64,000 nt of DNA from Phenylobacterium parvum (GCF_003150835.1 NZ_CP029479.1:930001-994000), one strand, 5' to 3'. Positions 7,805 through 15,627 are shown, counted from the stretch's first letter. Program-made: numbers and translations. The notes: generated by a model not told the origin, from the letters alone.

Positions 7805-8374
7805 ATGGGGCTTTCGACCTTTGACGAACTGAAGGCCGCCGTGGCCGACTGGCTGGACCGCGAGGACCTGTCCGGCCGGACCGGCGACTTCATCGCCCTG
7901 GCCGAGGCGCGGCTGAACCGGCTGATGGGCTTTTCGGCCCTGACCGCGCGGGTGGAGCTGGAGGCCGGGGCCGGGCAGGCCGAACTGGCCGCGCCCGCCG
8001 ACCTGCGCGACGCCCTGTCGCTGGTCCGGGCCGGGGACGGGGCGGCCCAGGGCTTTCGCGCCGAGGCCGGGCGGCTGGTGCTGTCGCCGCCGCCGGAGGC
8101 GCCGGTGCGGCTGGTCCTGACCTACCGGGCCCGGCCGCGGCTGAGCGAGGCGACGCCGGCCAACCCGGTGCTGGCCGAGCATCCCGACCTCTACCTGTTC
8201 GGCGCCCTGGCCGAGGCGGCCCCCTTCCTGCGGGACGGCGAGATGCTGCCGGTCTTCGCCGCCCGCTTCGACGCGGCCCTGACCGAGGCGCGGATGCGCG
8301 AGGCCCGGATCGCCGCGCCGGCGCCGCCGAGGGTCGACCCGGCCCTCATGGCGCTGCTGGACCGACGGCCATGA
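7805..8374 (+). CDS. Phage head-tail adaptor / tail accessory protein (gp4-like)
   Basis: Probably binds under the portal ring and closes the filled head. The 189-residue protein begins with FDELKAAVADWLDREDL, then DFIALAEARLNRLM, a pattern recurrent in small adaptor proteins of alphaproteobacterial podo- and siphoviruses; later HPDLYLFGALAEAAPFL is equally characteristic. It follows the coat gene after a 102-bp gap that contains a GGAG Shine-Dalgarno (AAGGAGA) close to the ATG. The stop overlaps the next ATG by four bases. Assignment to the gp4-like class rests on pattern and position, not on alignment. Confidence 0.72.
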   Translation: MGLSTFDELKAAVADWLDREDLSGRTGDFIALAEARLNRLMGFSALTARVELEAGAGQAELAAPADLRDALSLVRAGDGAAQGFRAEAGRLVLSPPPEAPVRLVLTYRARPRLSEATPANPVLAEHPDLYLFGALAEAAPFLRDGEMLPVFAARFDAALTEARMREARIAAPAPPRVDPALMALLDRRP

Positions 8375-8616
8375 TCCCCGCCGATCCGGGGCCTGGCGCC
8401 CCGCCGGCCCTGCGCCCCCTGCTGGCGGCCATGCTGGACGCCCTGAGGGCCCTGGAGGCGCCGGCCGCCCCGATGCCGGCGGCGACCTGCCTGCGCGCCG
8501 ACCTTCCCCCCGCCGCGGCCTGGCCCTGGCGGATGATCCTGGTCCGGGACCTGGGGGTCCTGGCCCATTCCGACGGGGTCCGCTGGATCCGTCACGACAC
8601 CGGACAGGAGATCTGA
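8371..8616 (+). CDS. Small phage protein, function unknown
   Basis: 81 residues, start overlapping the preceding stop (ATGA). The N-terminal half is Ala/Pro-rich and helical; the C-terminal half, AWPWRMILVRDLGVLAHSDG followed by WIRHDTG, resembles short beta-type modules found in phage tail proteins in which a 'SDG-x-W-R' turn recurs. It ends just before the next ATG. Likely a small virion or assembly protein of the adaptor/tail region. No catalytic motif is seen. Confidence 0.6.
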   Translation: MIPADPGPGAPPALRPLLAAMLDALRALEAPAAPMPAATCLRADLPPAAAWPWRMILVRDLGVLAHSDGVRWIRHDTGQEI

Positions 8617-9207
8617 ATGCCCTCTTCCGCCACGCCGAGCCTGCGCCTGGAAATGCAGGCCGCCGGCGAGAACCTGAACACCTGGGGCGCACCCAAGCTG
8701 AACACGGTGATCGCCCTGATCGACTTCGCCATCGCCGGCTGGACGGCGGTGAACCTGACGGGCAACGCGGTGCTGACCAGCGCCAACTTCGCCCCCGACC
8801 AGGCCCGCGCGGCCATGCTGAAGTTCACCGGCCAGGGGGGCTGCACGGTGACCCTGCCCTCGGTGAGCAAGCGCTACGACGTGGTCAACGCCACCGCCGG
8901 GACCCTGACCCTGACCACCGGGGCGGGACAGGCGGCGGTGCTGGGTCCCGGCGACGCCGGGCCGGTGACCTGCGACGGGGTGAACGTGCTGGGCGCCCAG
9001 ATCGGCGGCCGCAGCCTCAAGGCCTATGTGGACGCCCAGGCCTGGGCCGGCCAGTCGGGCAACCTTCCCGGCCAGGAGGGGGCGGCGGGCCTGCCCCTGG
9101 TGAGCGACGGCCAGGCCCCCCGCTGGGCGCCCCTGAGCGCCGCCGCGATTTCCGACTTCGACCGCCGGGCGGCCGCCCTGGCCCTGTCCCTGGCCGCCGC
9201 CCTCTGA
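8617..9207 (+). CDS. Phage virion-associated protein (probable tail protein)
   Basis: 196 residues. N-terminal GENLNTWGAPKLNTVIALID is typical of phage tail or tail-fibre-like proteins, which pair it with a beta-rich domain; here the following part is rich in Thr, Val and Gly (NLTGNAVLTSANF, GTLTLTTGAGQ) consistent with beta strands. The C-terminus is helical and Ala/Leu-rich. Starts directly after the upstream stop. Likely structural; the exact place in the particle cannot be read from sequence. Confidence 0.65.
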   Translation: MPSSATPSLRLEMQAAGENLNTWGAPKLNTVIALIDFAIAGWTAVNLTGNAVLTSANFAPDQARAAMLKFTGQGGCTVTLPSVSKRYDVVNATAGTLTLTTGAGQAAVLGPGDAGPVTCDGVNVLGAQIGGRSLKAYVDAQAWAGQSGNLPGQEGAAGLPLVSDGQAPRWAPLSAAAISDFDRRAAALALSLAAAL

Positions 9208-9232
9208 GCCCTTTTCCTGACGGAGACCTTCC

Positions 9233-9646
9233 ATGCCCGTGACGCCCAACTCGATCATCACCCCCCAGGTCCCGCGCTCGGCCTCGGGGGTGGCCACCGC
9301 AGCCAACACCGCCTACGGCGACGCCCCGGCCGGGGCGGCCCTGATCTTCGCCGCCGGTCCCAACGGGGCGCGGGTGACGCGGGTCACCGCCGTGACCCGG
9401 GCCAGCCTGACCGCCACCGAGTGCCAGCTGTTCCGCGACCACGACGGGACGGGGACGGTGAAGCGCTTCTTCGCCAGCCGCCTCATGCCCGCCGTGACCG
9501 TCTCGCCCTCCACGGCCCAGGCGGCGGTGGACTTCGGCTATTCCGACTCGGCGCCCCTGCTGCTGGGGGCCGGGGAGAAGCTGTACGGCGCCATCGGCCA
9601 GGCCCAGGCGGGCGTGGTCTTCTGCGTGGAAGGGGCCGACTACTGA
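9233..9646 (+). CDS. Phage structural protein, function unknown
   Basis: 137 residues, ATG preceded by a GGAG (ACGGAGACC). Composition is Ala/Thr/Val-rich with predicted beta strands (ALIFAAGPNGARVTRVTAVT), a QLFRDHDGTGTVKRFF loop and a C-terminal LLLGAGEKLYGAIGQ segment. Comparable short proteins occur beside tail fibre genes in alphaproteobacterial phages. The stop overlaps the fibre ATG (TGATG), which suggests coupled translation with the glycine-rich fibre protein. Confidence 0.62.
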   Translation: MPVTPNSIITPQVPRSASGVATAANTAYGDAPAGAALIFAAGPNGARVTRVTAVTRASLTATECQLFRDHDGTGTVKRFFASRLMPAVTVSPSTAQAAVDFGYSDSAPLLLGAGEKLYGAIGQAQAGVVFCVEGADY

Positions 9647-10542
9647 TGCGCGGGCCGCCGGGACTGATCGCGCCCCGCGGGCTCATCGCCCCTCCGGGCC
9701 TGCGCGGGCTTGCCGGCCCGGGGCGTCGGCGCCGCGGCGGCGTGCGCGTGGACTACCTCGTCGTGGGGGGCGGGGGTGGGGGAGGGGGAGCAAGCTACGG
9801 TGGAGGTGGTGGTGGCGGCGGTGGCGGTGTCCTCGTCGGGGTAGAGGTTTTGCTTCCCGTAGGCCGAGTCCCGATTGTCGTGGGCGCAGGGGGTGCTGGA
9901 GGGCTCCCAGCCGCCGCTAACAGCGGGGGCGAAAGTGGCGGTGATAGCTCTATCGGCAATACTCTTGTCGCGCGCGGGGGCGGTCGGGGCGGTGGAAACG
10001 GTCCTGACCTCGCTGGGGATGGTGGCTCTGGCGGCGGAGGATGGGGAGTAAGCCAGCCTGGCGGCGAAGCTACGCCCGGGCAGGGGTTTCGTGGTGGAGA
10101 CGGGGGAGGCAGGACAGCCGCCGGTGGAGGCGGGGGCGCTAGTGAGCAAGGTCAGTCGGGGGTCTCTGGCGTAGCCGGCCGAGGAGGCCAGGGCTTGAGC
10201 CTTCAATTCCGAGGATATCTGGGGATCTTTGGTTCTGGCGGCGGCGGTGGGGCGAACATCAATCTCGGTGGAAGTCAGGGTGGGATTGGTGGATCGAATG
10301 CGGGTAACGGCTCCGCTCAGACCGACGGAACCTCTGCGCCATCCAACTTTGGCGGCGGTGGGGGAGGAGGCGGTTACGACGGAGCTTCTCCGGTCGGTCG
10401 TGGAGGACGCGGGGGATCAGGTGTCGTCGTCATTTGGAGCCGCGACCCTAGATTGACCGCCGAGGGTTGCGACGAGCGGGCAGTAGATGGTGGCAAGCTG
10501 TTGGTGTTTAGCGCCGATGGATTTATCTCGATTGTGGGTTGA
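9646..10542 (+). CDS. Glycine-rich phage tail fibre-like protein
   Basis: 298 residues from the ATG that overlaps the upstream stop. After a Pro/Arg-rich leader, VRVDYLVVGGGG opens the glycine-rich domain known from phage receptor-binding and tail fibre proteins; most of residues 45-270 are Gly, Ser and Ala, with several poly-Gly runs. It ends with GVVVIWSRDPR and a short C-terminal tail. The last ~100 bases and the following intergenic stretch are clearly less GC-rich than the rest of the cluster, as in fibre genes that recombine. A host-recognition role is inferred from family and position. Confidence 0.72.
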   Translation: MRGPPGLIAPRGLIAPPGLRGLAGPGRRRRGGVRVDYLVVGGGGGGGGASYGGGGGGGGGGVLVGVEVLLPVGRVPIVVGAGGAGGLPAAANSGGESGGDSSIGNTLVARGGGRGGGNGPDLAGDGGSGGGGWGVSQPGGEATPGQGFRGGDGGGRTAAGGGGGASEQGQSGVSGVAGRGGQGLSLQFRGYLGIFGSGGGGGANINLGGSQGGIGGSNAGNGSAQTDGTSAPSNFGGGGGGGGYDGASPVGRGGRGGSGVVVIWSRDPRLTAEGCDERAVDGGKLLVFSADGFISIVG

Positions 10543-10586
10543 GGGCGCATTGTCCCTCAACCGTTCGAAGGCGATGAGGGTGCGGG

Positions 10587-11309
10587 ATGCTCGACTGGAG
10601 GGAATGGTTCTCGGCGGGAAGCGGTATCGACCGCGTCCAAGGCTTCATTACCCCTCGATCCGTACGGGCGATACGAAGCATCCTGGAGCATCAGGACCGA
10701 GTGTCGGTTGGTGGATCGATCGCTGAGATCGGCACCTTCCGCGGGAAAACATTTATCGGCCTTGCTGCAGCCACTAGGGATGGAGAGAGGGTCGTCGGGA
10801 TCGATATCTTTCCCGATGACGTCCAACAGTCTCTGATTAATTCAGCGAGAGAAGTTCTCAGTGAAGATCAGCTGAAACGAATTATCCTTGCCAAGAGAGA
10901 TTCATCGAGCCTCGAATTCTTCGAGTGGGCAAGGTTAATGGGAGAAAAGGCTCGTTTTGTCCATGTAGATGGTAACCACACGAACCTAGCTGTACGATAC
11001 GACATTATGCTTGCTGCGTCGCACATGGCTAAGGGGGGTGTCGTCCTTATCGATGATTTTCTACACGACTGGTATCCGGACGTGACAGAGGGGATCATCG
11101 AAGCGCTTAAAGTGATCCCGAATATCGCCCCTGTCGCAGTCATTCCCAGAAGCGGAAAACTCCTGAACGGTGGCACGAAGCTCTTGTGTGTCGAGCGAAG
11201 CGCGATCGAGGATTATAGAAATCTGATGATTTCTGAGTTTTCCGAGCTTAGGCCGCGCCGGATTATGCTGGCCGGTGCCACTGTAACGGCATTCATGAAC
11301 GCCGATTGA
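10587..11309 (+). CDS. Class I SAM-dependent methyltransferase (low-GC cargo gene)
   Basis: 240 residues. Motif I is AEIGTFRGKT (about 46-55), the acidic end of strand 2 is GIDIF (71-75), a VHVDGNHT loop follows at 126-132 and GGVVLIDDF at 150-158; this is the pattern of the Methyltransf_24-type fold often found with glycan or fibre loci. The substrate is unknown. Codon use is strikingly different from the neighbours (many A/T third positions), so the gene was probably acquired after the surrounding phage genes. It sits between the fibre gene and the gp10-like gene, and could modify a virion or host surface component. Confidence 0.8.
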   Translation: MLDWREWFSAGSGIDRVQGFITPRSVRAIRSILEHQDRVSVGGSIAEIGTFRGKTFIGLAAATRDGERVVGIDIFPDDVQQSLINSAREVLSEDQLKRIILAKRDSSSLEFFEWARLMGEKARFVHVDGNHTNLAVRYDIMLAASHMAKGGVVLIDDFLHDWYPDVTEGIIEALKVIPNIAPVAVIPRSGKLLNGGTKLLCVERSAIEDYRNLMISEFSELRPRRIMLAGATVTAFMNAD

Positions 11310-11336
11310 GTCGCCGACAGACGTTCCTAGGCCCAG

Positions 11337-11393
11337 CCGGCCCACGGGGCCGGACCTGATTTCCTGACTTCATCGCCGCCCCGTGGGGCGGCG
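11337..11393 (+). repeat. Two GC-rich hairpins after the methyltransferase
   Basis: CCGGCCC-ACG-GGGCCGG at 11337-11353 and CGCCGCCCC-GT-GGGGCGGCG at 11374-11393. No T-run follows either, so neither is a classical intrinsic terminator. They mark the return from low-GC to host-like sequence and may be the edge of the inserted cargo. Confidence 0.55.
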
Positions 11394-11419
11394 TCATCCC
11401 AATCGCGGGAGCCTTCACC

Positions 11420-12928
11420 ATGCGTTTCATACTCGACCCGCCGCCAGGGCTGGCGGCGGATGACACTTCGTTTGCGGCGGCGGGGCGTTGGGCGGAGGGG
11501 TCCAATGTCCGGTTCTGGCGGGGGCGGCCCCAGGTGATCGGGGGGTGGGAGCGGTTGCACCCCGGGCGGCTGGACGGGCCCTGCCGGGGGCTTCTGGGCT
11601 GGAGCGACCTGTCGGGAGGGCTGATGCTGGCCTTTGGCGGGCCCTCGCGGCTGGAGGTCTGGCGCGGCGGGGAGCTGGCCGATGCGACGCCGCAGGGCCT
11701 GGCGCCCGGGGCGGCGGACGGCTCCGGCGGGCGGGGATACGGCACGGGCGCCTGGGGCGTCGGGGCCTGGTCGGAGCCCTCGGACGGGGAGCTGGCGCCG
11801 CGGACCTGGTCGCTGGCGGCCTGGGGCGAGACCCTGCTGGCGGCGCCGCGAGACGGGACCCTCTACCAGTGGTCGCCGGGACCGGGCGGGCGGGCGCGGC
11901 CCCTCGCGGGAGCGCCGGCGCGGATGAGCGCCATGCTGGTCTCGGCCACCGACCAGGTCTTCGCCCTGGGCTGCACCGAGGAGGTCTCGGGCCGGTTCAA
12001 TCCCCTTTGCATCCGCCACGGAAGCGTGCGGCGGCTGGACCAGTGGACGACGGCGGCGGACACCACGGCGCGGGAATACGTGCTGCCGGGCGGCGGCCGG
12101 ATCGTGGGCGGGCGGACCCTGGGGCCGCACCTGCTGGTCTGGACAACCCACGCCCTGTTCCTGGGGGTCTTCACCGGCAGTCCCGGCCAGCCCTGGCGGT
12201 TCGACCGGGTGGGGCAGGCCTGCGGCCTGATCGGCCCCAATGCGGCGACGGTGAGCGGGCAGACGGCCTTCTGGCTGGGGCCGGACCTGCAGGTCTGGCG
12301 CTATGCCCTGGGCGGGGCGCCAGAGTCACTGGGCTGCCCCCTGCGCACAGACCTGGCCGAGAACCTGGCGGCGGGGCAGGGGGACAAGGTGTTCGCCTCG
12401 ACCCTGTCGGCCTTTTCCGAGGTGCGGTTCGACTATCCTGACCGGCGCGACGGTGCCGAGAACAGCCGTTGCCTGTTGCTGTCCCTGGCCGACGGGGCCT
12501 GGAGCCGGGGAGCGACGCCGCGGACGGCCATGATCGACGCCGGGCCCGCCGAGCATCCCGTGGCGACGGCGCCGGACGGCTCGATGTTCTGGTGCGAGCG
12601 GGGGGCGAGCGCGGACGGGGCGCCCTTCGCCTGGTTCCTGGAGAGCGCCGACCAGGTGCTGGACGAGGACCGCACGGCCCTGGTGCGCGGGGTCTGGCCG
12701 GACCTGGCCGGGCAGCAGGGGCCGGTGGTGCTGGAGGTCTCGGCCCGGCGCACGCCCCAGGGGCCCGAGCGGCGCGCACCGCCGGCCGCCCTGGCGCCGG
12801 GACAGGCGCGGACGGACCTGAGGCTGTCGGGACGGCTGTTCCGGGTGCGGCTGAGCGGCTTTTCCTCACCCACGGCGGGGCGGATCGGGAAGCTGGTCTT
12901 TGACCTTGCGCCGGCGGGGGGCCGGTGA
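11420..12928 (+). CDS. Phage packaged-DNA stabilisation/tail protein (gp10-like)
   Basis: 502 residues. The N-terminus (FILDPPPGLAADDTSF, GRWAEGSNVRFWRGRPQVIGG) matches the pattern of P22 gp10-type proteins that plug the tail after packaging: small residues, then 'G-x-W-x-G-x-P/R-x-V-x-G'. The rest is beta-rich with repeated Trp-Gly segments suggestive of a beta-propeller (GAWGVGAWS, WSLAAWGETLL, AFWLGPDLQVWRYALGG). Stop and next GTG overlap (GTGA). The gp10 label is an inference from N-terminal pattern and synteny. Confidence 0.65.
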   Translation: MRFILDPPPGLAADDTSFAAAGRWAEGSNVRFWRGRPQVIGGWERLHPGRLDGPCRGLLGWSDLSGGLMLAFGGPSRLEVWRGGELADATPQGLAPGAADGSGGRGYGTGAWGVGAWSEPSDGELAPRTWSLAAWGETLLAAPRDGTLYQWSPGPGGRARPLAGAPARMSAMLVSATDQVFALGCTEEVSGRFNPLCIRHGSVRRLDQWTTAADTTAREYVLPGGGRIVGGRTLGPHLLVWTTHALFLGVFTGSPGQPWRFDRVGQACGLIGPNAATVSGQTAFWLGPDLQVWRYALGGAPESLGCPLRTDLAENLAAGQGDKVFASTLSAFSEVRFDYPDRRDGAENSRCLLLSLADGAWSRGATPRTAMIDAGPAEHPVATAPDGSMFWCERGASADGAPFAWFLESADQVLDEDRTALVRGVWPDLAGQQGPVVLEVSARRTPQGPERRAPPAALAPGQARTDLRLSGRLFRVRLSGFSSPTAGRIGKLVFDLAPAGGR

Positions 12929-13281
12929 GGGCGGAGGCTGAAGACCGGGAGGCCCTGGCCCTGGTGCTGGAGGCCCTGGCGACGGACGCCGGGCCGGCGG
13001 ACCTGGCCGGGGCCCTGAGGACCGGGCGGGCGCGGATCTGGATGGGCGAGGGCGCCGTGCTGGCCACCGAGCTGGCGGACGAGCCCGAGGGGCCCTGCCT
13101 GCACGTCTGGCTGGCGGCGGGGCGGCTTGAGGCGGTGCTGGCCCTGAGGCCGGGCCTGGAGGCCTGGGCCCGGGGGGCCGGCTGCACGCGGATCACCCTG
13201 GACGGACGGAAGGGCTGGGCCCGGGTGCTGGCGCCCTTTGGCTACCGGCGGGCGGGAAACGAGATCGAGCGGAGACTGTGA
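12925..13281 (+). CDS. GNAT-like phage internal/virion protein (gp13-like)
   Basis: 118 residues, GTG start overlapping the upstream stop. The pattern CLHVWLAAGRLEAVLAL, EAWARGAGCTRITLDGRKGW and GYRRAGNEIE is that of small GNAT-fold proteins encoded in podovirus virion operons (the T7 internal protein A class). The acetyl-CoA loop (R/Q-x-x-G-x-G/A) is not recognisable, so enzymatic activity is doubtful. The stop overlaps the start of the next gene. Confidence 0.62.
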   Translation: MRAEAEDREALALVLEALATDAGPADLAGALRTGRARIWMGEGAVLATELADEPEGPCLHVWLAAGRLEAVLALRPGLEAWARGAGCTRITLDGRKGWARVLAPFGYRRAGNEIERRL

Positions 13282-14429
13282 TGGGAAAGAAGAAGACCAA
13301 GACGAGTTCCACCGAGACGAGCCGGACGGTGACGACGCCGACCCGGCCGGACTGGGTGGACGCCCAGGCGAAGGGGCTGAACGACGCCCTGACGGACCTG
13401 GGGCGGGCGGACCCGGCGGCCTCTGTGGCGCCGCTCTCAGACCTGGAGCGGCGGGCGTCGGAGACGGCGGGCGGGCTGGGGGTCGGCGGCGGCTGGGGTT
13501 CGGGCTGGGGAAGCGGCGGGACGGACTGGGCCAACTGGGGTCGGGCGACCCCGGCGACCGGTCCGGCCCCGGCGGCGACGGCGCCTGACCTGTCCGGCGC
13601 GCGGCTGGAGGGGCGGGGCGAGGTTCCGCAGGCGGCCAGCGTGCTGGACAACCTGTCGGCCTACATGACCCCCTTCCGCGACCAGGTGCTGGCGGCGGCC
13701 ATGGGCGACTACGACGCCGAGGCGGGACGCCGGCGCGCGGCCCAGGACCTGGAGATGGCGGGGCAGGGCGCCTTTGGCGGGTCGGGGGCGGCCCTGACGC
13801 GATCCCTGACCGAGGGCGAGCTGGCGCGGGGCCGCAACAGCCGGCTGGCGGGCCTGCTGGACCAGATGTTCGCGCAAGGGGCGAGCCTGTCGGCCGGGGA
13901 TGCGGACCGGCGCCAGCAGGCCTCGACGGCAGCGGCCCAGCTGGGCCAGGCGCGGGAGATCGAGCAGGCCCAGCTGACCCAGGCCCGGGACATCGAGCGG
14001 GCGCGCCTGGCCCATGAGGGCGGGCTGGAGGCGGCGCGGCTGGCCCAGGCCGCCGAGGCGGGGCGGATGCAGGACGCCCTCGCCCGGGCCCAGCTGGGGC
14101 AGGAGGGCGAGCTGGCCCGCCAGCGCCTGGGCCTGGACGGGGCGGCCAGCCGCCGGGCCGACGCCGAGACCCAGGCGCGGATCGGGGCGCAGGTGCGGGC
14201 CGCCGAGCAGGCGCGGCTGTCGGCGTCCGAGCAGGCCCTGGCCCGGCGCATCGAGATGTTTTCGGGGCTTCCCCTGGGCCTGTTCCAGGGCAGCGTGACG
14301 GACAGCCAGGGCCAGAGGAACGGGACGGAGACGACCAGCGGGGCGACCCTGGGCGAGATCGCCCAGCTGGTGAACAGCCTGACCGGGTCGCCCCTGTCGC
14401 GGCTGTTCCAGAAGAAGGGACAGGCGTGA
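13281..14429 (+). CDS. Probable phage internal / DNA-ejection protein
   Basis: 382 residues beginning MGKKKTKTSS. N-terminal low-complexity Ser/Thr region, a Gly/Trp-rich linker (about 65-95), then VLDNLSAYMTPFRDQVL and AGQGAFGGSGAALTRSLTEGEL, followed by a long Ala/Gln/Arg/Glu helical region (about 200-330) with repeated QLGQARE/QARDIERARL heptads. Such long Ala-Gln helices after a 'GAFGGSR'-like motif are typical of podovirus internal or ejection proteins. It lies between the tail and lysis genes. Function inferred. Confidence 0.62.
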   Translation: MGKKKTKTSSTETSRTVTTPTRPDWVDAQAKGLNDALTDLGRADPAASVAPLSDLERRASETAGGLGVGGGWGSGWGSGGTDWANWGRATPATGPAPAATAPDLSGARLEGRGEVPQAASVLDNLSAYMTPFRDQVLAAAMGDYDAEAGRRRAAQDLEMAGQGAFGGSGAALTRSLTEGELARGRNSRLAGLLDQMFAQGASLSAGDADRRQQASTAAAQLGQAREIEQAQLTQARDIERARLAHEGGLEAARLAQAAEAGRMQDALARAQLGQEGELARQRLGLDGAASRRADAETQARIGAQVRAAEQARLSASEQALARRIEMFSGLPLGLFQGSVTDSQGQRNGTETTSGATLGEIAQLVNSLTGSPLSRLFQKKGQA

Positions 14430-14773
14430 TGGCGGAGACGGGAACCCTGGGCGAGGCCCAGCTCTTCGCCCTGAGGCAGATCAGCGACAACCTCGCGGCC
14501 CAGACCCGGCGGCTGGAAGGGCTGGGCGCCAAGGTGGACGACGTGCGCGAGCGGCTGGCCCGGCTGGAGGCGCAGGAGGCCGGCGTGCTGGTGGAGGCCG
14601 TGCGGCGCGAGCTGAAGTCGGCCCTGGCGCGTATCGACGCCCTGGAGGCCCAGCGCGACCGGGTGGCCGGGGCGGCGGCCTTCTGGACCTGGCTGGGGCG
14701 GCACGCGCCCTGGCTGGCGGCGGCCCTGGCGGCCTTTGGCGCGGGCCTGGTCTCGCGGGAGGCGGGACGATGA
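14429..14773 (+). CDS. XhlA-like coiled-coil membrane protein (lysis module)
   Basis: 114 residues. A helical, heptad-rich part (about 15-75; RLEGLGAKVDDVRERLARLEAQ) is followed by a C-terminal transmembrane segment (about 92-108, WLAAALAAFGAGLV). This topology is that of XhlA/hemolysin-type accessory lysis proteins. The ATG at 14429 overlaps the upstream stop; the stop overlaps the next start. Its position before a small two-TM protein and spanins supports a lysis role, but sequence identity is not proven. Confidence 0.6.
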   Translation: MAETGTLGEAQLFALRQISDNLAAQTRRLEGLGAKVDDVRERLARLEAQEAGVLVEAVRRELKSALARIDALEAQRDRVAGAAAFWTWLGRHAPWLAAALAAFGAGLVSREAGR

Positions 14774-15039
14774 GCGGGGGCGGGCGCCCGCCGGTGGAGG
14801 TGACCTGGATCTGGCGGCGGGTCTTCACCTACCTGACCAGCCTGGCCAACGCCGGCCTGCTGGCGGCGGTGATCGCGAAGGTGAAGGACCCGCGGCACCT
14901 GGCGGCCCTGGGCCTGGCCCTGGTGGCGGCCAATGTGGTGCTGGCCACCCTCTACCTGGCCGGGGCGACCGTGACGGACTGGGCGCGGATCGCCGGGGCG
15001 GCCAGGGGGCTGCCGAAATCCGGGGAGGGCGGATCGTGA
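14770..15039 (+). CDS. Holin-like small membrane protein
   Basis: 89 residues with two hydrophobic segments (about 19-40 and 45-66), a short turn KDPRH between them and a charged C-terminus. Size, topology and place just before spanins fit a phage holin, which would open the inner membrane at lysis. There is no endolysin next to it, so what would pass through is unclear. The stop overlaps the next GTG (GTGA). Confidence 0.62.
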   Translation: MSGGGRPPVEVTWIWRRVFTYLTSLANAGLLAAVIAKVKDPRHLAALGLALVAANVVLATLYLAGATVTDWARIAGAARGLPKSGEGGS

Positions 15040-15488
15040 TCCTCGCGAGCCTGAACGGGCTGAGGCTGGCGCTCGGCCTGGCGGCGGCCATGGTGCTGGC
15101 CCTCGCGGCGGGGCGGCTCTGGGAGGCGGGGCGACGGGCGGGGGCCGCGCCCCTGATCGCCGAGGCCGCCGCCCTGCGCGCCGAGGCGGCCCGCTCGGCC
15201 CTGGAGGCGGAGGGGGCGCGGGGCCAGCTGGCCCGGGCCGAGGCCGCCGCCCGCGCCTCCGCGCGGCTGGAAACCGAGACCCGGGCGCGGATCGACGCCC
15301 TCAACCGACTGGAGGACGCCGATGCGCCGCTGGATCCTGACCGCCTTCTTGAGCTTCGCCGGGCTGACCGGGGGCTGTGCGAGCCGCCCGGCGGCCCCGC
15401 CTGTCGCCCTGCCGCAGCTGACGCCCCCGCCGGCGGCGGAGGCGCCCTGCGAGGCCTACGTCCTGCCGCCGGACGCGACCCGGGCTGA
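15036..15488 (+). CDS. Rz-like inner-membrane spanin (i-spanin)
   Basis: 150 residues from a GTG with GGAGGG upstream. One N-terminal transmembrane segment (about 7-25, LGLAAAMVLALAAGRLW) is followed by a periplasmic Ala/Glu/Arg coiled coil (about 38-90), the classic i-spanin layout. From codon 96 the sequence overlaps another frame that encodes a lipoprotein, the textbook Rz/Rz1 nesting. With its partner it should fuse inner and outer membrane in the final step of lysis. Confidence 0.78.
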   Translation: MILASLNGLRLALGLAAAMVLALAAGRLWEAGRRAGAAPLIAEAAALRAEAARSALEAEGARGQLARAEAAARASARLETETRARIDALNRLEDADAPLDPDRLLELRRADRGLCEPPGGPACRPAAADAPAGGGGALRGLRPAAGRDPG

Positions 15489-15627
15489 CCTTGACGAGGG
15501 CTATGTCCGCCGCGGCGCCCAGATCGCCGCCTGCGACGCCGCCCGGAGACTGGCCCTCGAGACCCTGAAGGCCGAGCACGCCCTGGAGGCGGAGACCCTC
15601 AGGCGGATGGGGCGGCGGCGGCGCTGA
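15322..15627 (+). CDS. Rz1-like outer-membrane lipoprotein spanin (o-spanin)
   Basis: 101 residues in the +1 frame relative to the i-spanin, starting inside it and ending 139 bases beyond it. Signal peptide RRWILTAFLSFAGLTGGC ends in a slightly irregular lipobox (T-G-G-C) and the mature part is Pro-rich (APPVALPQLTPPP), as in Rz1. The rest is a charged helical tail. The end overlaps the convergent DUF2239 gene by 29 bases. Confidence 0.75.
   Translation: MRRWILTAFLSFAGLTGGCASRPAAPPVALPQLTPPPAAEAPCEAYVLPPDATRADLDEGYVRRGAQIAACDAARRLALETLKAEHALEAETLRRMGRRRR

Larger units (their letters stand above)
708..15627 (+). mobile_element. Podovirus-like structural/lysis cluster (defective or domesticated prophage)
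   Basis: A block of co-directional, tightly packed genes in phage order: small and large terminase, portal, scaffold, P22-type coat protein, adaptor, tail/fibre proteins, gp10-like protein, internal proteins, holin-like proteins and nested Rz/Rz1 spanins. Nearly every junction overlaps by 4 bases or is separated by only a few. No integrase, repressor, replication gene, endolysin or att duplication was seen. Except for 10440-11340, base use matches the host flanks. Both flanking genes (carboxylesterase, DUF2239) are on the minus strand and look like host genes. Boundaries are those of the outermost phage genes, not mapped att sites. Confidence 0.85.

Noticed and set aside
5003..8692. Very long open frame (1229 codons) on the minus strand
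   Set aside because: It runs antisense through scaffold, coat, intron and adaptor genes; its composition (Arg/Gly/Pro-rich) is that of a high-GC shadow frame and it resembles no family.
708..15627. Canonical HK97-type gene transfer agent cluster
   Set aside because: The portal and coat are of P22/podovirus type, and the typical GTA tail genes (tape measure, gp12-15-like) are missing.
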